64,000 bases of DNA from Corallococcus sp. EGB (GTDB lineage: Bacteria > Myxococcota > Myxococcia > Myxococcales > Myxococcaceae), in assembly GCF_019968905.1 (NCBI RefSeq), contig NZ_CP079946.1, positions 2,542,001-2,606,000 on the forward strand. The letters run 5' to 3'. A program made the position numbers and the translations under genes. The notes beneath the pieces were generated by a model. The model did not search any database. It was not told where the DNA came from and saw nothing but the letters and a program-made list of their open reading frames with translations. Shown piece after piece: positions 1 to 7,938 of this stretch (positions are counted from its first letter, which is position 1; the number at the start of each line of letters is the position of its first letter).

Positions 1-2
1 GG

Positions 3-1019
3 GATCGGGCGGGGGAGCGCGTGCGGCTGGTCTACAACCCTCGCAGCGCGTTTCCGCCTCCGCTGGAGCCCGGAGAGACACCGGCGCCGGTGTTGACGCT
101 GATGAAGTCGGAGATCGGCCCCGCGCTGTATGAGCGGGGCCGGGTGGACTTCGTCTTCGTGGACAGCGCGGCGGCGTTGCGCGGGATGAAGGCCGCGGAC
201 CTGAAGCGTGAGCCGCTGTTGTCCACGTACTTCCTGGGCTTCAACACGGAGCGCCCACCGTTGGACCGGCCGGAGGTGCGCCGGGCGGTGGCTCGGGCGC
301 TGGACCGGGAGGCGCTGCTCGCGGGGCTGTTGCCGGCTGCTCGGGCAACGAACGTGCTGCTGCCTCCGGAGCTGCCGGATGCGGCGACGCCGGAGCAGGC
401 GGCTCGACTGCCTCGCTATGAGCCGGAGCGGGCGAAGGCGGAGCTGGCGGGCGCGGTGGGATTGGACCGGCCGCTGCGGCTGGTGGTGAAGGCGGGGGAT
501 TCGTTCGTGCCGGAGGAGGCGCTGGCGGAGCGCATCGCGGCGCAGCTTGCTCGGGTGGGCGTGCAGGTGGTGGTGGACGCGCGGTCGGACTTCTCCGCGG
601 AGGTGGCGCGGAGGACGCCGCAGGGGCCTCGTGCGTATGACCTGTACCTGCGGCGGCTGGGCGCGGACTACGCGCACCCGAACACGTTCTTCACGCTGTT
701 CGAGCGGCAGGGCAATCACCAGACGGGATGGGAGACGCAGGGCGGCGGCGAGCCGATGCGCCGCTTCGAGCAGTTGCTGGAGGAGGCGGACGGCGACCCC
801 GACCCCGTGCACGCGCGGGAGCTGTACGTGAAGGCGCAGGAGCTGTTGGTGGGGGAGGAGGCCGTCATCGCGCCGCTGTACCACCCGGACCGCTACTTCC
901 GGGCTCGGGCCCGGCTGCATGGCCTGGACGTGGATCCGTTCAACTTCCTCGCGTTGCGTGCACTGCGGCTGGGGCCGGATGAGAACCCCGCCGCCCGCGC
1001 GGAAGGGCAGGGGCCCTAG
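3..1019 (+). CDS. ABC transporter substrate-binding protein, family 5 (peptide/nickel type), 5' end outside window
   Basis: The reading frame is open from the left edge of the window, so only the C-terminal 338 residues or so are present and the signal sequence is missing. The pattern FNTERPPLDRPEVRRAVARA, followed by a Leu-rich stretch, is typical of the second half of SBP_bac_5 proteins, which capture oligopeptides or related solutes outside the inner membrane. Two permease genes follow directly on the same strand, the first only 3 bases after the stop, which supports an import operon. No ATPase gene follows the permeases; it may lie upstream or elsewhere. The substrate cannot be read from the sequence. 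Confidence 0.85.
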   Translation, partial: DRAGERVRLVYNPRSAFPPPLEPGETPAPVLTLMKSEIGPALYERGRVDFVFVDSAAALRGMKAADLKREPLLSTYFLGFNTERPPLDRPEVRRAVARALDREALLAGLLPAARATNVLLPPELPDAATPEQAARLPRYEPERAKAELAGAVGLDRPLRLVVKAGDSFVPEEALAERIAAQLARVGVQVVVDARSDFSAEVARRTPQGPRAYDLYLRRLGADYAHPNTFFTLFERQGNHQTGWETQGGGEPMRRFEQLLEEADGDPDPVHARELYVKAQELLVGEEAVIAPLYHPDRYFRARARLHGLDVDPFNFLALRALRLGPDENPAARAEGQGP

Positions 1020-1022
1020 CGC

Positions 1023-1907
1023 ATGCGCCTCATCGCGGCACGCCTCGTGCGCCAGCTTGTGCTCGTCCCTGTCGTGGCGGTGGCCTCGTACTTCCTCATG
1101 GCCGCGTTGCCGCTCACCACGGAGAACGACAACAAGCGGCAGGTGTCCCCGGAGCTGGCGGCCTCGTATCAGCGAGACCTGGGCATTGGTGAACCGCTCG
1201 GGTTCCTGCGGCCGTGGGAGAAGCTCTTCGCGGGGGAACGCCTGGGCACCAGCGCTCAGGGCATCACCGGCGATGAGCTGTTGCAGAAGCTCTCTGGCAG
1301 CGTGGGCGTGGGCCTCGTCGCGCTGCCCCTGGCCCTTGCCTGGGCGGTGGGCTTCGCGCTTCTTCGTACCCGTTGGCGGCGCGGGCGCTTCGCCGTGATG
1401 GGCGACGTGCTCCCTGCCCTCGCGTTCGGGACACCTGTGTTCATCCCCGCGCTGCTCCTGGCCCCCGCCGTGGTGGAGCGCGGACACCTGTTGCCGGAGC
1501 TGTGCGCGGCGGTCGTCATCGCCATCTGGCCCGGGACGTTCCTGGGCACGCTCGTGGGCGATGCCCTGGAGACCGAGCTGTCCCGCGACTACGCGCGCAC
1601 CGCGCTCAGCAAGGGCCTGGACTCCGGCACCGTGCTGCGCCGCCATGTCCTCCCCAACGTGTGGCCCGCGCTCCTGGACGCGGTGACTCCCGTCGCCACG
1701 GCGTTGCTCGCGGGCTCGTTCGCCGCGGAGCGCGTCTTCGGCCTGCCGTACTTCGGCCAGCTCTACGTGCTCGCGGTCCTCAACAAGCAGGTCGCCGTCG
1801 TCGTCGTGTCCACCACCACGTTCGCCACCGTGCTCGTCGTCGTGAGCCTCACCGTGGAGCTCTTGCGCATGCTCGTGGATCCGCGCGCCCGGGAGGCCCG
1901 CGCTTGA
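1023..1907 (+). CDS. ABC transporter permease, DppB/OppB type
   Basis: A 294-residue inner-membrane permease. The N terminus (MRLIAARLVRQLVLVPVVAV) is the first membrane helix. The cytoplasmic EAA-type loop, which contacts the ATPase, is seen around DYARTALSKGLDSGTVLRRH. The length is slightly below the usual 310-340 residues for DppB proteins. It lies 3 bases after the solute-binding protein gene and overlaps the next permease by a TTGA junction, so the three genes are probably one transcript. The substrate is unknown; peptide or nickel is typical of the family. Confidence 0.88.
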   Translation: MRLIAARLVRQLVLVPVVAVASYFLMAALPLTTENDNKRQVSPELAASYQRDLGIGEPLGFLRPWEKLFAGERLGTSAQGITGDELLQKLSGSVGVGLVALPLALAWAVGFALLRTRWRRGRFAVMGDVLPALAFGTPVFIPALLLAPAVVERGHLLPELCAAVVIAIWPGTFLGTLVGDALETELSRDYARTALSKGLDSGTVLRRHVLPNVWPALLDAVTPVATALLAGSFAAERVFGLPYFGQLYVLAVLNKQVAVVVVSTTTFATVLVVVSLTVELLRMLVDPRAREARA

Positions 1908-2716
1908 GCCGCGTTCCCGTGCGCGCCTGGGTGGGACTGGTGCTCCTCGTGGGCCTGGGCGCGTTGAGCCTCGTCGCCGGCCGCCTGTTCCCGGAGGCGC
2001 TCGCGCAGACCTGCCCGCTCGGCTGGGACTTGAACCGCCCTGACCGCAGCGTGTGCGAGCTGGCCTTCGGTGGCCTGTGGGTGTCCCTGGCCGTGGGGCT
2101 CGCGTCCGGTGCGCTGTCCACCGTGCTGGGGCTGGCTGTCGCGGCGCTCGCGCGGCTGTCCGGTGGCGTGACGGAGCAGGTGCTCCTGCGGGCCGTCGAT
2201 GCCGTGTTCGCGCTGCCGGACGTGCTCGTGGTGATGGTGCTCCAGCTCGCGGGCCAGTCCCTCCTGGACGCGGGCATGACCCGCGGCCTGGGCCCCTTCG
2301 GCTTGATGGTGACGTCACTGGCCCTGGTGGGCTGGGCCGGCCCCGCGCGCATGTTCCGCGACCGCCTGGCCACGCTGGAGGGCCAGGAGTACGTCGCCGC
2401 GGCGCGCGCCCTGGGCGGCGGAGGCCCGCACATCCTCCGCGTGCACCTGTGGCCGCTGCTGCGCCCCTTCGTGCTGGCCGTGTTCCTGAGCCGCCTGCCG
2501 AGCGCCATCCTCACCGAGTCCACGGTGAGCTTCTTCGGCATCGCCCGCATGGAGCCCATGTCCCTGGGCCGCTACCTGGGCACGTCCTACGCCGCGCTCA
2601 TCTACGAGGGCGGCGGACGCGTGGTGGTGCCTGCCTGGGGACTGCTCGTCCTGCTGGTGCTTGGCGCCTCGCTCGCTTCACAGGCGCTGGGGGGAGGTAC
2701 CCGTCGCGAAGTGTGA
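1904..2716 (+). CDS. ABC transporter permease, DppC/OppC type
   Basis: Second permease of the pair, 270 residues from the TTG chosen here. The frame stays open far upstream, but that part is out-of-frame overlap with the first permease. The TTG overlaps the upstream stop codon (TTGA), and translation from it gives a membrane helix directly (WVGLVLLVGLGALSLVAG). A GTG at 1919 is an alternative start. The EAA loop is visible as EYVAAARALGGGGPHILRVH. DppC proteins usually have a longer cytoplasmic N terminus, so this is a compact member. Partner of the upstream permease. Confidence 0.85.
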   Translation: MSRVPVRAWVGLVLLVGLGALSLVAGRLFPEALAQTCPLGWDLNRPDRSVCELAFGGLWVSLAVGLASGALSTVLGLAVAALARLSGGVTEQVLLRAVDAVFALPDVLVVMVLQLAGQSLLDAGMTRGLGPFGLMVTSLALVGWAGPARMFRDRLATLEGQEYVAAARALGGGGPHILRVHLWPLLRPFVLAVFLSRLPSAILTESTVSFFGIARMEPMSLGRYLGTSYAALIYEGGGRVVVPAWGLLVLLVLGASLASQALGGGTRREV

Positions 2717-2781
2717 GGAATGCCCCACATTGGGGCGGAGGTTTCACTCGGACGGAAACCCTTTGCCCTCAGGTGGACACC

Positions 2782-3231
2782 ATGTCGCTCCCTACGGAAG
2801 AAATCCCCCTCTCGCCTGCCCGTGATGAGCGTCCGCGTGACGATGGCCTGCGCAAGGAGACGGTCCGGGGTTCGGTGCTGGTGGTGGAGGATGATCCCAC
2901 CCACCGCGAGCTCCTGGTGGAGCTGGTGAGTGGCTGGGGCTACGACGCCATCCAGGTGGGCAGCGCGGAGGAAGCCGAGTTCGCCGTGCGCAACAAGCGC
3001 ATGGACGCCGCCATCGTGGACGTGTTCCTGCCCGGCCGCAGCGGCACCACCCTCATGTCCCGGCTGCGTGAGCGCTTCCCTCAGGCCGTGCTCATCGGCG
3101 TGAGCGCCATGAGCGACGCGGCCACCGCGCGCAAGTGCAAGGGCCTGGGCGCGGATGGCTTCATCGGCAAGCCGTTGGATCCGGAGAAGCTGGCCAAGGC
3201 GCTGCAGTCCAAGCACCAGAGCTGGCACTGA
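2782..3231 (+). CDS. Single-domain response regulator
   Basis: 149 residues with one receiver domain. Acidic residues D37 and D38, the phosphoacceptor D80 (AAIVDVFLPG), the conserved S/T in VSAMSD and the Lys in FIGKPLD are all present. A roughly 30-residue acidic and basic tail precedes the domain. There is no output domain, so it probably acts by protein contact, for example in a phosphorelay. No kinase gene is adjacent. The ATG at 2782 was chosen over a long open upstream extension that only overlaps the permease gene in another frame. Confidence 0.88.
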   Translation: MSLPTEEIPLSPARDERPRDDGLRKETVRGSVLVVEDDPTHRELLVELVSGWGYDAIQVGSAEEAEFAVRNKRMDAAIVDVFLPGRSGTTLMSRLRERFPQAVLIGVSAMSDAATARKCKGLGADGFIGKPLDPEKLAKALQSKHQSWH

Positions 3232-3255
3232 GCACGGCAGGGGAGCGGGTTCCGG

Positions 3256-3837
3256 TTGCACACCCCCGCCGGACGGCCGATGCTCCCTGGCGTGAAGAAC
3301 CTTGCCTCCGGCTTCCTGCTGGCCATGCCCCAGCTTGGAGACCCGAACTTCTACCGCTCGGTCATCCTGATGCTCGAGCACGGGGAGACGGGCTCCATGG
3401 GGCTCGTCGTGAACCGGGGAGCGCCCCTGACGCTCGGTGAGCTGGCGCGCGGTCAGTCGATGGAGATCGCGACGGACCGCGTGTCGCAGCCGGTGTTCGT
3501 GGGCGGCCCGGTGGAGCCCCAGCGCGGCTTCGTGCTGCACGACGACGACACCGTCGCGGAGAAGCACCCCGTCCTGCCCGGCCTCTACCTGAGCGTCACC
3601 CTGGACGCGCTGGGGCCGCTGCTGCAGCGGACGAACCCTCGCGTGCGCTTCTGCCTGGGCTACGCGGGCTGGGGCCCCAAGCAGTTGGAGACGGAGATCG
3701 CGGCCGGCTCGTGGCTGTTCGCGGACGCCACCGCGGACGCGGTGCTGGGCCAGGACCCGGCGAAATTGTGGGATGCCACCTTGCGCGGCCTGGGCGTGGA
3801 CCCGGCCATGCTGGTGATGGGAAAGGGGATGAACTGA
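3256..3837 (+). CDS. YqgE/AlgH family protein (UPF0301)
   Basis: 193 residues starting at a TTG with a purine-rich AGGGGAG about ten bases upstream; an in-frame ATG at 3280 is a possible alternative. The conserved opening GFLLAMPQLGDPNFYRSVI and the motif GSMGLVVNR define the YqgE/AlgH family, a small alpha/beta protein of unsettled biochemical role that was linked to alginate regulation in Pseudomonas. It overlaps the BolA gene by ATGA and is followed by a glutaredoxin, so the three probably form an operon. Confidence 0.9.
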   Translation: MHTPAGRPMLPGVKNLASGFLLAMPQLGDPNFYRSVILMLEHGETGSMGLVVNRGAPLTLGELARGQSMEIATDRVSQPVFVGGPVEPQRGFVLHDDDTVAEKHPVLPGLYLSVTLDALGPLLQRTNPRVRFCLGYAGWGPKQLETEIAAGSWLFADATADAVLGQDPAKLWDATLRGLGVDPAMLVMGKGMN

Positions 3838-4094
3838 TGCTCGACGCCGAGACGCTGCGCCGTTACCTCCTGGAGGCCCTGCCGGGCTCGGAGGTGGAGT
3901 TGAACGACACCACGGGGACGGGAGACCACTTCGAGGCGCGCGTCATCTCCCCCGCCTTCACCGGCAAGACGATGGTGGAGCAGCACCAGCTGGTGTACGC
4001 GCCCTTGCAGCCGTGGCTGAAGTCCGGCGAGCTGCACGCGCTGGCGCTCAAGACCTATTCGCCCGAGCAGTGGAAGAAGCTCGGGCCCCGCTGA
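3837..4094 (+). CDS. bolA: BolA family protein
   Basis: 85 residues with the class-II KH-like BolA fold. The helix and strand pattern around SEVELNDTTGTGDHFEARVI and the conserved HQLVYAPL with its invariant His are seen. BolA proteins pair with CGFS monothiol glutaredoxins to bind or sense [2Fe-2S] clusters; the next gene encodes exactly such a glutaredoxin, which supports this role. The start overlaps the stop of the yqgE-like gene (ATGA). Confidence 0.92.
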   Translation: MLDAETLRRYLLEALPGSEVELNDTTGTGDHFEARVISPAFTGKTMVEQHQLVYAPLQPWLKSGELHALALKTYSPEQWKKLGPR

Positions 4095-4111
4095 AGAAGG
4101 AGCAACGTTTC

Positions 4112-4432
4112 ATGGATCCGACCCTCAAGGCCCAGTTCGACGAGACGGTGAAGTCGCACCCCATCGTCCTCTTCATGAAGGGCAACGCCCTGTTCCCCCA
4201 GTGCGGCTTCTCCGCGCGCGCGCTCCAGCTGCTCCAGCCGCTGGGCCCGGTGCACACGGTGGACGTGCTGGCGGACCCCGCCGTGCGCCAGGGCATCAAG
4301 GACTACTCCAACTGGCCCACGATTCCGCAGGTCTACATCCACGGGAAGTTCGTGGGTGGCTCGGACATCCTGATGGAGCTGGCCGAGCGCGGCGAGCTGC
4401 AGGACCTGGTCTCCGCAGGCCCCGCGAAGTAG
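4112..4432 (+). CDS. grxD: Monothiol glutaredoxin (Grx4/GrxD type)
   Basis: 106 residues. The active-site motif CGFS is preceded by KGNALFPQ, and the glutathione-binding WPTIPQVYI and GG(S)D motifs follow. CGFS glutaredoxins carry a glutathione-ligated [2Fe-2S] cluster for iron-sulfur assembly or iron sensing, in partnership with BolA. The SD-like sequence GAAGGAG lies about ten bases before the ATG. The gap to bolA is 17 bases, so cotranscription is likely. Confidence 0.92.
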   Translation: MDPTLKAQFDETVKSHPIVLFMKGNALFPQCGFSARALQLLQPLGPVHTVDVLADPAVRQGIKDYSNWPTIPQVYIHGKFVGGSDILMELAERGELQDLVSAGPAK

Positions 4433-4459
4433 TCGGGCTTCCCGCTCGGGGGGCAGGGA

Positions 4460-4482
4460 GGCCCGGGGGGAAGACCCGGGCC
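4460..4482 (+). terminator. Hairpin after the yqgE-bolA-grx operon
   Basis: Perfect 8-bp inverted repeat GGCCCGGG / CCCGGGCC around a 7-base loop, 28 bases after the glutaredoxin stop. There is no T tract, so it may be a hairpin-only terminator. Confidence 0.45.
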
Positions 4483-4522
4483 CCGTCCCCCGCGTAGACT
4501 GGGCGGCGGTCGCCAAGAGGGG

Positions 4523-5923
4523 TTGAACGCCGCCGTGCTCACCGTCACACCGCCTGAGTCGAAGCCGCAGGACGCATCCACCGAAGTGCCCGGAAGCCCG
4601 GTGGAGGGCGGTCCGCTGCCTCCCGGCGCGAACGTCGTGGCCGCCACGCCCGGCGCCGCGGTCGCGGATCCGGATGACCTCGTGAGCACGGAGAAGACGC
4701 CCACGCTGGTGGACCGCGTGCAGGCCTTCCGCGCGAAGTACGAGAAGCAGGAGATGGCCCTCTTCTTCTTCGCGGGCTTCCTCTACGACGTCCTCACGCT
4801 GAGCCCCGTCGACGATGTGCTCACGGAGGTCCAGAACTTCGCGTACCTGGCCATCCTCGCGGTCCTGCTGGTGCTGGAGCAGCGCTACCCCGAAGGCGTC
4901 GAGCCGCCGAAGCTCCTGTCCAAGGTGTGGCGCTTTCGCGAGGACGCGCTGCACTTCTTCCTGGGCAGCCTGCTGAGCGCCTTCACGCTGTTCCTCTTCA
5001 AGAGCTCGTCGGGCATCACGCCGCTCTTGTTCATGGCGGGCATGTTCGGCTTGCTGGTGGCGAACGAGCTGCCGCGCTTCCGGCAGCTGGGCCCCGTCAT
5101 CCGCGTGGCCGTCTTCAGCCTGTGCGTGACGCTGTACTTCGCGTCGCTGCTGCCGGTGCTGCTGGGGCGGTTGGGGTGGTGGATCTTCGCGCTGTCCGTC
5201 GCGCTGGGCTGCGGGAGCGTGTACGGGCTGTTCCGCGTGGTCCAGCGGTGGCGCCCGGACGCGAAGGCGCTGCTGCGCTCGGTGGCGGTGCCCGGCTTCG
5301 CCGCGCAGGCGCTGCTGCTCGGGTGCTACCTGCTGGGCATCATCCCGCCGGTGCCCCTGGCGGTGCAGTACAGCGGCATCTACCACTCGGTGAAGCGCGT
5401 CTCCCCGGGCGTGTATCACCTGACGTCGGAGTCGCAGCCCTGGTGGAAGGTGTGGACGGCGTTCCACCACGGGGACCAGGACTTCATGGTGCGCGCCGGT
5501 GAGCAGCCCGTGTACTTCTTCCGCATCTTCGCCCCCAAGGGCTTCGAGCAGTACCGCGTGCGCGTGCGCTGGTACTTCGACCACCCGGAGAAGGGCTGGA
5601 CGGCGCTGGGCAAGGGCTTCCTCGCCACGGTGAGCAGCAACGGCACGGAGGGCGGCTACCGCTACTACGCGCAGCCGGGCACCACGCCCAAGCCCGGCGA
5701 CTGGCGCGTGGTGCTGGAGACGGAGGACGGGCATGAGATCAACCGCCTGAACTTCACCGTCACCGAGGACACGCGCACCGAGCCGCGCCCGGAGAAGGTG
5801 GACGTGTCCGTGCTCAAGGTCATCAAGCCCATCTCGCTGGAGGACTGGCAGAAGCTCCAGCCCGCCGTCATGCCCGCGGCGGCGACCGCGCCGGTGGAAG
5901 CGGCCCCGGCGCCGGCGCCTTGA
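4523..5923 (+). CDS. Integral membrane protein with C-terminal DUF2914 domain
   Basis: About 466 residues. A Pro/Ala-rich N-terminal tail of about 60 residues precedes several membrane helices (roughly 75-270), including VALFFFAGFLYDVLTL-like and LGSLLSAFTLFLFK segments. A soluble region follows in which VRVRWYFDHPEKGW, GGYRYYAQ and GDWRVVLETEDGHEI match the DUF2914 beta-sandwich. Function is unknown; the domain is probably outside the membrane. The start is uncertain: TTG at 4523 sits close behind AAGAGGGG, and GTG at 4535 is the alternative. The last 56 bases overlap the convergent rsmE gene. Confidence 0.8.
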   Translation: MNAAVLTVTPPESKPQDASTEVPGSPVEGGPLPPGANVVAATPGAAVADPDDLVSTEKTPTLVDRVQAFRAKYEKQEMALFFFAGFLYDVLTLSPVDDVLTEVQNFAYLAILAVLLVLEQRYPEGVEPPKLLSKVWRFREDALHFFLGSLLSAFTLFLFKSSSGITPLLFMAGMFGLLVANELPRFRQLGPVIRVAVFSLCVTLYFASLLPVLLGRLGWWIFALSVALGCGSVYGLFRVVQRWRPDAKALLRSVAVPGFAAQALLLGCYLLGIIPPVPLAVQYSGIYHSVKRVSPGVYHLTSESQPWWKVWTAFHHGDQDFMVRAGEQPVYFFRIFAPKGFEQYRVRVRWYFDHPEKGWTALGKGFLATVSSNGTEGGYRYYAQPGTTPKPGDWRVVLETEDGHEINRLNFTVTEDTRTEPRPEKVDVSVLKVIKPISLEDWQKLQPAVMPAAATAPVEAAPAPAP

Positions 5924-6644
5924 GCAGCGTCACCTGACCCAGCAGCACCGGCACCGCCGTCTCCACGCGCAGGATGCGGGGGCCCAGCGAGAAGGGCTGG
6001 AAGGCGTGCGTCTCCAGCAGCTGGGCCTCGAAGGGCACCCAGCCTCCGTCCGGGCCGATGGCGAGCACCACCCGCGTGGCGTGCGCGATGTCCCGGGCCT
6101 GGAGCGAGTGGGTGGCGGGCGGGTGGGGGAGCAGGCGCAGGGGCTCCGGGCCGAAGACGGTGTTCAGCTCGTCCTCGACGAAGGGGCGGAAGCGCTCGCG
6201 GATCAGCACCTCCGGCAGGCGCGTGTCGCGGGCCTGCTCCAGGCCCTGGAGGAGCAACTCGCGGACGAAGGCCTCGTTCAGCACCTTGGAGTCGAAGTAG
6301 CTCTTCTCCACGCGCGCCGCGTTCACCAGCACGATGCGGTCCACGCCCAGGGAGGCCACGGCGGGCAGGACCTTCTTGAGCGCCTTGGGGCGGGGGATGG
6401 CCAGGAGCAGGTCCACGCCCGCCCGGGGCGGGGGCGCTTCCGTGAGGTCCACGCGCAGGTGGAGCACGCCGGGGGTGTTCTCCAGCACCTCGCCCGTGCC
6501 GGTGAGGCCGTTCAGGCGGCCCACGCGCAGGGATTCGCCGGGTTCGGCCTTGAGGACCTCCCGGGCGTGCTGGGCGCGGCGGCCGGTGAGCCGGGCGGAG
6601 CCGTCCGGCTGGAAGTCCTCGTCGAAGAGCAGGAGCAGGTTCAC
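5868..6644 (-). CDS. rsmE: 16S rRNA m3U1498 methyltransferase RsmE
   Basis: 258 residues. RsmE methylates N3 of U1498 in 16S rRNA using S-adenosylmethionine. An N-terminal PUA-like domain (RRAQHAREVLKAEPGE) is followed by the knotted SPOUT fold with the SAM-binding elements VLAIGPDGGW and SLGPRILRVETAV. The GTG start at 6644 was chosen because GGGGGACC lies directly upstream and the sequence MNLLLLFDED is the usual beginning; the frame is open further upstream but has no homology there. Its 3' end overlaps the DUF2914 gene on the other strand. Confidence 0.92.
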   Translation of the reverse strand: MNLLLLFDEDFQPDGSARLTGRRAQHAREVLKAEPGESLRVGRLNGLTGTGEVLENTPGVLHLRVDLTEAPPPRAGVDLLLAIPRPKALKKVLPAVASLGVDRIVLVNAARVEKSYFDSKVLNEAFVRELLLQGLEQARDTRLPEVLIRERFRPFVEDELNTVFGPEPLRLLPHPPATHSLQARDIAHATRVVLAIGPDGGWVPFEAQLLETHAFQPFSLGPRILRVETAVPVLLGQVTLLKAPAPGPLPPARSPPRA

Positions 6645-6747
6645 GGTCCCCCATGTAGCCGTTCCCGGCCGGGCAGGGGAGGGGGCGAGCCTCCAGGACG
6701 GGCCGCTCCGGACGCTCGCGCCCGGGGCCGTGATAAAGGGCCACAGC

Positions 6748-7932
6748 GTGCGTACCTTCTGCATCAAGTGTCTGCGTCCTGAAAGCGCGTGCTACTGCGC
6801 GCATGTCCCCCAGCTCCAGACGCGCACGCGCGTGGTGTTCCTCCAGCATCCACGGGAGCGGCGCGTGGCCATCGGCACGGCGCGCATGGCGCACCTGTCG
6901 CTGCCGAACTCGGAGCTGCACCGGGGCGTGGACTTCACCGGACACGCCCGGCTGGAGGAGCTGGCGAAGAACCCCGAGCGCGTCGCGGTGCTCTTCCCGG
7001 GCGAGGATGCCATCACGGTGGAAGAGGCCCAGGCGAACCCGCCGGAGACGCTCATCGTCGTGGACGGCACCTGGCCGCAGGCGAAGAAGGTGGTGATGCG
7101 CAACCCGGTGCTCGCGGCGCTGCCGCGCATCGGCTTCGTGCCGCGCCGCCCGAGCAACTACCGCATCCGCGCGGAGCCCGCGGACCACTGCGTCTCCACC
7201 ATCGAGGCGGTGGCGGAGATTTTGGGCCAGCTGGAGGGCAAGCCGGACTACTTCGACCGCATGCTGGGCGCGTTCGAGTTCATGGTGGACACGCAGCTGG
7301 AGCGGCAGGAGACGCGCACGACGCCCAACCGCCGCCGCATCTACAAGGGGGAGTGGCGCCCGCCGCTGGAGCTGCGCTCGCTGGCGGAGGCCTCGGACCG
7401 GCTGGTCCTCTTCTACGCGGAGGCGAACGCGCACCCGCTGGAGTCGGGCATCCCGCCGGAGCTGGTGCACCTGGTGGCGGTCCGCTTCGCCACGGGCGAG
7501 CGCTTCGAGGCCGTGATTTCGCCGGAGCAGCCGCTCGCGCACAGCACGCCGCTGCACGTGGAGCTGTCAGAGGAGGAGCTGCGCGCCGGTGAGCCGCGCG
7601 CGCAGGCGCTGGCCCGCTTCGAGGCCTTCCTGCGGCCGGACGACGAGCTGACGGTGTGGACCACGTTCGCCCTGGACCTGCTCTGGAACGGGGGCCTGGC
7701 GCGCAGGGCCGCGCGCAACGTGCGGCTGGCCACGGCGCGGGCGCTCAAGGGCAAGGCGGGCGGCGTGGAGCAGGCGGTGGAGCTGCTCAAGGCGACGGAG
7801 GTGGCCACGTGGGCCCGGGGCCGCGCGGGCCGCCGCATCAGCGCGCTGGAGTCCGTGACGCGCGAGCTGGTGCGCCGTGGAAACGCGACGGAGCCGCCCG
7901 CGAAGCTGCCTCGCACCGGCTCCGAGGGCTGA
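6748..7932 (+). CDS. DTW-domain tRNA-uridine aminocarboxypropyltransferase with extra C-terminal domain
   Basis: 394 residues. The first 200 or so form a DTW domain: a Cys-rich opening (CIKC...CYC), VVFLQHPRE, and the signature VDGTWPQAKK. DTW proteins such as TapT/YfiP transfer the 3-amino-3-carboxypropyl group of SAM to uridine in tRNA (acp3U). Known bacterial members are about 200-230 residues, so the remaining 170 are additional. That tail (LVHLVAVRFATGERFEAVIS, then FEAFLRPDDELTVW) has the layout of a DnaQ-like RNase H fold but lacks the D-x-E catalytic motif. The GTG at 6748 follows AAAGGG by seven bases. The gene is divergent from rsmE. Confidence 0.85.
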   Translation: MRTFCIKCLRPESACYCAHVPQLQTRTRVVFLQHPRERRVAIGTARMAHLSLPNSELHRGVDFTGHARLEELAKNPERVAVLFPGEDAITVEEAQANPPETLIVVDGTWPQAKKVVMRNPVLAALPRIGFVPRRPSNYRIRAEPADHCVSTIEAVAEILGQLEGKPDYFDRMLGAFEFMVDTQLERQETRTTPNRRRIYKGEWRPPLELRSLAEASDRLVLFYAEANAHPLESGIPPELVHLVAVRFATGERFEAVISPEQPLAHSTPLHVELSEEELRAGEPRAQALARFEAFLRPDDELTVWTTFALDLLWNGGLARRAARNVRLATARALKGKAGGVEQAVELLKATEVATWARGRAGRRISALESVTRELVRRGNATEPPAKLPRTGSEG

Positions 7933-7938
7933 GGCCCG

